Source of the DNA: Oribacterium sp. UBA4274
Lineage (GTDB): Bacteria; Bacillota; Clostridia; Lachnospirales; Lachnospiraceae
DNA: 17,033 nt
Direction of reading: 5' to 3'
Assembly (NCBI GenBank): GCA_002396005.1
Contig: DGVW01000028.1
Span: 1 to 17,033 of the forward strand
A program made the position numbers and the translations under genes. Below the pieces are notes generated by a model. It had not been told where the DNA came from. It saw only the letters and a list, made by a program, of their open reading frames with translations, and ran no database searches. Position 1 is the first letter of the stretch. The number at the start of each line of letters is the position of its first letter. Shown here piece after piece: positions 13,901-17,033 of the stretch.

Positions 13901-15349
13901 GGTTTGGAAGCAGCTGTAAAGTACACTAAAGTTCATCATGATTTCCAGCAGAAGTGCTGCTGCGGCTAATGCTTCTGCCGCTTTGTATCTTCCTGCGATT
14001 TCATCAATTCTTCCGGATCCAAGTGCTATAAGAAGCACCGGAAGATATGGCAGGAAGTAGCGTCCCTGTACTCCGAGGATATAAAAGGTATCTGCCGGAG
14101 TAAAAGATAGCAGCATGCTGGTCAGTAGTATAAATGTAAGAAGTACTGCTGTACCGGCCATAAGCAATCTGTTCCATACTTTGAGCCGCGCTTCTCCCTT
14201 ATGTCCAAAAAGTGCTGTCACTACTGCTGCACCCCAGAACCCTCCGATCTGCAGACTGCTTAAACTTAATCCTCTATCAAAAGCTCCCAGCCACATGCCT
14301 ACGGTCGTACCGAGATATTCGCCTCCGAGGATCTGGAAGGTATTTCTGATGATACGAAAGATAAGTGTTTTATCGTTTATAAGTTCCTGAAGGTCGTGCA
14401 GCTTCACTGTGTTCACTTCGCCTGCGGAAGTAAATTCCGGTGCCTGTGTCACACCGGAAGCATTAACATAACGGAGCATCTCCCGGAGATTGACTGCTGC
14501 TATGGAACCTACTATCAGCACTCCGATGACGCCTACAGTCAGCCCCCAGTTAAGGAGTGACGGTTTTTTCCACCTTGAGACAGGAATCATAAGGCATAAA
14601 AGGAACAGTGTTGAGTAGATCATCTTGCAAGGCGACAAGAGAATCGCCAGCGCGGCCATCTCAAGCATATCACGTAAACTTATCTTTTCCCGCAAAGGCT
14701 TCACACTATGATCGAGGATCACCGCCACAAGATAGAAGCTCATGGCCATGATGAAACAATCATAGCTGTAGCTTCCCGCAAGTTCCAGCGTCATAGGGAA
14801 CAGCGAAACTGCGAAGAAAACTTTCTTTCCTACCGGTGTACGTCTTACAGCAAGCGCTCCCATTACAGCGAATAGAAGCAGGTTCATAAATCTGCCCAGG
14901 AACAAAAGTCCCACATAATTCAGGTTTATGAGTCTCGCTATACTGATTCCGAGAGCCGGCATGAGGTATGCAAAAGGTGTTGTTTTCACCGGCTGCTGAA
15001 GGGTAATGCTGTCTCCTTCCTGAGTTGCCGGAGCCAGTCCGTGTCCATACATATCTTCATACACCGGACGGCTGAGTACCTGCCCGAGAACTGTTGCCCT
15101 CGTCAGATCATTATCTCCGGGCCAGTTGACTATATACTCGTCTTCTTTACGGATGATGATATTGCCATCCTCATCTCTCGGCGTCTTCATCATGATCTTG
15201 TTGGACAGCTCGTAGGAACCGACAAAATGGAGCACCTCATCCGGCGCTGACAGTGGAGGCAGCACCGCCATAAACATTATCCCAAGCCACAGGACCACGG
15301 CAAAGTAGACATGGTGGATTTTAATTTTTTTCATTGTATTCTGAAGCAT
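13880..15349 (-). CDS. DUF2142 family multi-spanning membrane protein (predicted GT-C type)
   Basis: This 489-residue polytopic membrane protein resembles the DUF2142 family, whose members are predicted GT-C glycosyltransferases using lipid-linked sugars. After the first helix it has the acidic motif PPLSAPDEVLHF (Asp37-Glu38 region), an outside loop of about 90 residues, SYSYDCFIMAMSFYLV in the middle, and the C-terminal GVQGRYFLPYLPVLLIAL that is typical of the family. About ten hydrophobic helices are visible. The ATG at 15347-15349 has GAGGAG six bases upstream, and a good promoter lies just beyond. It precedes the TagG-type permease on the same strand, suggesting work on a surface polymer. 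No enzymatic activity can be proven from sequence. Confidence 0.85.
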   Translation of the reverse strand: MLQNTMKKIKIHHVYFAVVLWLGIMFMAVLPPLSAPDEVLHFVGSYELSNKIMMKTPRDEDGNIIIRKEDEYIVNWPGDNDLTRATVLGQVLSRPVYEDMYGHGLAPATQEGDSITLQQPVKTTPFAYLMPALGISIARLINLNYVGLLFLGRFMNLLLFAVMGALAVRRTPVGKKVFFAVSLFPMTLELAGSYSYDCFIMAMSFYLVAVILDHSVKPLREKISLRDMLEMAALAILLSPCKMIYSTLFLLCLMIPVSRWKKPSLLNWGLTVGVIGVLIVGSIAAVNLREMLRYVNASGVTQAPEFTSAGEVNTVKLHDLQELINDKTLIFRIIRNTFQILGGEYLGTTVGMWLGAFDRGLSLSSLQIGGFWGAAVVTALFGHKGEARLKVWNRLLMAGTAVLLTFILLTSMLLSFTPADTFYILGVQGRYFLPYLPVLLIALGSGRIDEIAGRYKAAEALAAAALLLEIMMNFSVLYSCFQTVMNRVG

Positions 15350-15392
15350 AACAGCTCCTCACATTCATACAGGTCTGATTTAAATCTTTCCA

Positions 15393-15421
15393 ATTCTACC
15401 TTATATTGATATATGTGTCAA
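15393..15421 (-). promoter_or_regulatory. Promoter of the DUF2142 gene
   Basis: On the minus strand TTGACA (15416-15421), a 17-base spacer and TAGAAT (15393-15398) form a near-consensus housekeeping promoter. It starts transcription about 35 bases before the DUF2142 start codon. Confidence 0.75.
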
Positions 15422-15433
15422 AACAGTAACACA

Positions 15434-15462
15434 TTGCCAAGTCTCACTAATTTTAGTAGAGT
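15434..15462 (+). promoter_or_regulatory. Weak candidate promoter for the acyltransferase-3 gene
   Basis: TTGCCA (15434-15439), 17 bases and TAGAGT (15457-15462) lie about 32 bases before the plus-strand start. It is the best pair visible in the divergent region but is only a partial match. Confidence 0.3.
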
Positions 15463-15494
15463 TTATATGATGATTTTTTAGGAGAAAGCTTTCA

Positions 15495-16652
15495 ATGAAA
15501 AATACAAAACAAGCCACACGGCTTATCTATCTCGATTCACTTAAATATATCTTCTGTCTCATGATCTTCTGGACTCACTTCACGGGAGTCTTCTGGACCA
15601 TGTGTGAAGTAAAACCGGATCTCAGGACGGAACTGCAGGCGCTGTTCCATCCGCCATTTTCGATACTGGTGGATTCTAACCTTGCGCTATACGGTTTCTG
15701 CATTTTATCAGGTTATCTGGCTGCACATAAAAAAATCAAGAGCCTAAAAGACCTCTTGATTCAATTTCTGAACAGATATATTAGATTTGTGATTCCGTTT
15801 TTCTTTATAAATCTTATTGTATTTATAACCTACTATACTATCGGTTTTCCGACTCAGATATCCAGTCAGCTGCTTCATAACAGTTGGGTAGGAACTTATT
15901 ACAATCACGCACCAACTGTTGGAGAGCTTATCAAGTCCTCTCTCACTATGAGCGGAGATCTCAACGGACCTCTGTGGATGATGAAGTATATATTTGGCGG
16001 GACCTGTCTGATTTTTGTTTATAACTACATAAGAGAGCTTTTAGAAAAAACAGCTAATGTCAGAAATCTTCTTATATTTGATTTCATGTGTCTCATAGCT
16101 TTGCTCCTGACTTTTGGGCACCTTCCGGAGCCAAACTTTTTCCATCTGCTTCTGGTGCTGTTTGGTGTTGTCCTCATGAGAACTGATGAGTTGATAAAAA
16201 GCCATTGCAATGAATTTTTCTTCTTCCTTATGGCATTTATTCCGGTATTCCTCGATGCCGGTGGACTGAACAGAATCGTTTATCCGTTTTTCAGGGATCA
16301 TGTACCGTCCATTGCAAATGTTTTTATCTGGAGTCCCTATTGGGTAATGGGGTTTAGTTTCTTTTTGATACTCGGAGTTATGAACTGTAAGCTGCTTCAA
16401 AAGCTGCTCTCCGGAAAGCTTTTACAGGCTCTTGCTCCAACAAACTTTTCCGTGTACCTCGTACACTTTCCGCTGATAACCTGTTTCTCACTGAAACTGT
16501 ACGTTCTCATGGTGAACCGTATATCCTACAGTAAGGAGTTTATCATCATTGCTGTTGCGACTTTTATCGCATTATTTATAACAGCCCATCTATACGAACA
16601 GAGCATCGGAAAGCTTCAGAACAGGCTCATCAAGAGGTGCACCCTTAAATAA
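15495..16652 (+). CDS. Acyltransferase family 3 membrane protein
   Basis: This integral membrane protein of 385 residues belongs to the acyltransferase-3 group (OafA/WecH-like), which transfers acetyl or other acyl groups onto surface glycans or small molecules. Near the N-terminus YLDSLKYIFCLMIFWTHF carries His28 at the conserved catalytic-histidine position. About ten hydrophobic helices follow, and the C-terminal FSVYLVHFPLI is characteristic. The start has AGGAG ten bases upstream. It is the only plus-strand gene in the window, divergent from the DUF2142 gene and closed by its own terminator. It appears somewhat more AT-rich than its neighbours, judged by eye. Surface glycan O-acylation is the natural guess, but the substrate is unknown. 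Confidence 0.9.
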   Translation: MKNTKQATRLIYLDSLKYIFCLMIFWTHFTGVFWTMCEVKPDLRTELQALFHPPFSILVDSNLALYGFCILSGYLAAHKKIKSLKDLLIQFLNRYIRFVIPFFFINLIVFITYYTIGFPTQISSQLLHNSWVGTYYNHAPTVGELIKSSLTMSGDLNGPLWMMKYIFGGTCLIFVYNYIRELLEKTANVRNLLIFDFMCLIALLLTFGHLPEPNFFHLLLVLFGVVLMRTDELIKSHCNEFFFFLMAFIPVFLDAGGLNRIVYPFFRDHVPSIANVFIWSPYWVMGFSFFLILGVMNCKLLQKLLSGKLLQALAPTNFSVYLVHFPLITCFSLKLYVLMVNRISYSKEFIIIAVATFIALFITAHLYEQSIGKLQNRLIKRCTLK

Positions 16653-16660
16653 GGGATCAA

Positions 16661-16687
16661 GACTGCCATTTCAGTCATGGCCTTTTT
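16661..16687 (+). terminator. Terminator after the acyltransferase-3 gene
   Basis: GCCAT (16665-16669) pairs with ATGGC (16677-16681), followed at once by CTTTTT. A second, mutually exclusive stem GACTG/CAGTC (16661-16665 and 16672-16676) overlaps it. The site fills the 36-bp gap between two convergent genes. Confidence 0.65.
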
Positions 16688-16688
16688 A

Positions 16689-17033
16689 TCATCCAAGCAT
16701 CTTGGATAACCCGCGGTCCAGATATTCATTCCAAAATGTCCAGTTATGCTTTCCGGGTCCGTCCTCGAACAGGAAATCGGCATTTTCTTTCCTGAGAAAA
16801 TCTCTGAAATCTATATTTGCATTATATAATTCAGGAGCATCCTCTGTGCCGATGGCCATATACAATCTCGGGATTTTTCTGCCCTCTTTCTTTAGTTTCA
16901 GGTACTGAACCTTTGGATTCTTTTCCGATTCCATGAGCTTGGACAGATCTCCAAATACATCTGTAAGCATTTCAACAGACATAAGGCTTGTTGCCGCAGC
17001 ATCTTTCCTTGCAATGTCCTCCAAATGTATCGC
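16689..17033 (-). CDS. Esterase-like alpha/beta hydrolase, C-terminal fragment
   Basis: The reverse-strand frame is open from the right edge to a TGA at 16689-16691, giving 114 residues of a longer protein whose start lies outside the window. The end of the protein, with YMAIGTEDAPELYNANIDF and DGPGKHNWTFWNEYLDRGL, fits the C-terminal part of the putative esterase family (PF00756, tributyrin-esterase-like). The aspartate of GTED and the histidine of GKHNW are candidates for two members of the catalytic triad; the nucleophilic serine would lie upstream, outside the window. A TTG at 17024 is in frame but is not a credible start because the fold would be incomplete. It converges with the acyltransferase-3 gene across 36 bp. 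Substrate is unknown. Confidence 0.8.
   Translation of the reverse strand, partial: AIHLEDIARKDAAATSLMSVEMLTDVFGDLSKLMESEKNPKVQYLKLKKEGRKIPRLYMAIGTEDAPELYNANIDFRDFLRKENADFLFEDGPGKHNWTFWNEYLDRGLSKMLG

Noticed and set aside
15484..15493. Palindrome GAAAGCTTTC before the acyltransferase-3 start
   Set aside because: It has no room for a loop, is short and AT-rich, and could arise by chance between the ribosome binding site and the start codon.
1..17033. Mobile elements, CRISPR arrays, tRNA or rRNA genes
   Set aside because: No transposase or integrase frame, regularly spaced repeat series or cloverleaf-like sequence was seen when reading both strands. The only direct repeat noted is the two-copy one at 13842-13900.

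Overview
This window looks like chromosomal DNA from a Gram-positive anaerobe of the Clostridia, most likely a Lachnospiraceae-type gut or rumen bacterium. The grounds are strong AGGAGG-like ribosome binding sites, moderate AT richness, VanR/VanS-like two-component proteins, a TagG-type polysaccharide permease and long runs of co-directional genes. The assignment rests on family resemblance and was not checked by any search. No rRNA, tRNA, CRISPR array, transposase or phage gene was seen, and no stretch longer than about 150 bp lacks a gene.

Layout, left to right. Bases 1-1413 (minus strand) hold a short unit of uridine kinase (udk) followed by threonine synthase (thrC, cut by the left edge). 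A strong hairpin terminator at 1514-1538 separates it from the next unit. Bases 1611-10693 (minus) form a long, tightly packed set in transcription order: polyphosphate kinase (ppk), an OmpR/VanR-type response regulator, a VanS-type histidine kinase, a secreted and membrane-anchored protein of about 890 residues, an ABC ATPase, its ABC-2 permease, and a VanZ-like membrane protein. Gaps are 1-69 bp and two genes overlap. Bases 10825-11967 (minus) hold pheA, encoding a fused chorismate mutase/prephenate dehydratase/ACT protein, with its own leader. Bases 12116-15349 (minus) hold a DUF2142 membrane protein, a TagG/Wzm-type export permease and a PlsC-like acyltransferase that ends in a terminator. 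Bases 15495-16652 carry the only plus-strand gene, an acyltransferase-3 membrane protein divergent from the DUF2142 gene. The right edge (16689-17033, minus) is the C-terminal part of an esterase-like hydrolase.

How they may work together. The ppk-to-VanZ set reads as one envelope-related signalling and transport module. A two-component pair with a very small extracellular loop sits directly upstream of an ABC transporter and a large extracytoplasmic partner protein, and a polyphosphate kinase leads the set. This is inference from gene order, spacing and domains. The 12116-15349 genes and the divergent acyltransferase are consistent with cell-surface glycan or lipid work, but the ATPase that should drive the TagG-type permease is not in this window. 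The best candidate for an undescribed system is the 1611-10693 module. Its regulator and VanZ proteins resemble vancomycin-resistance proteins, but no vanH, vanA or vanX gene is present.
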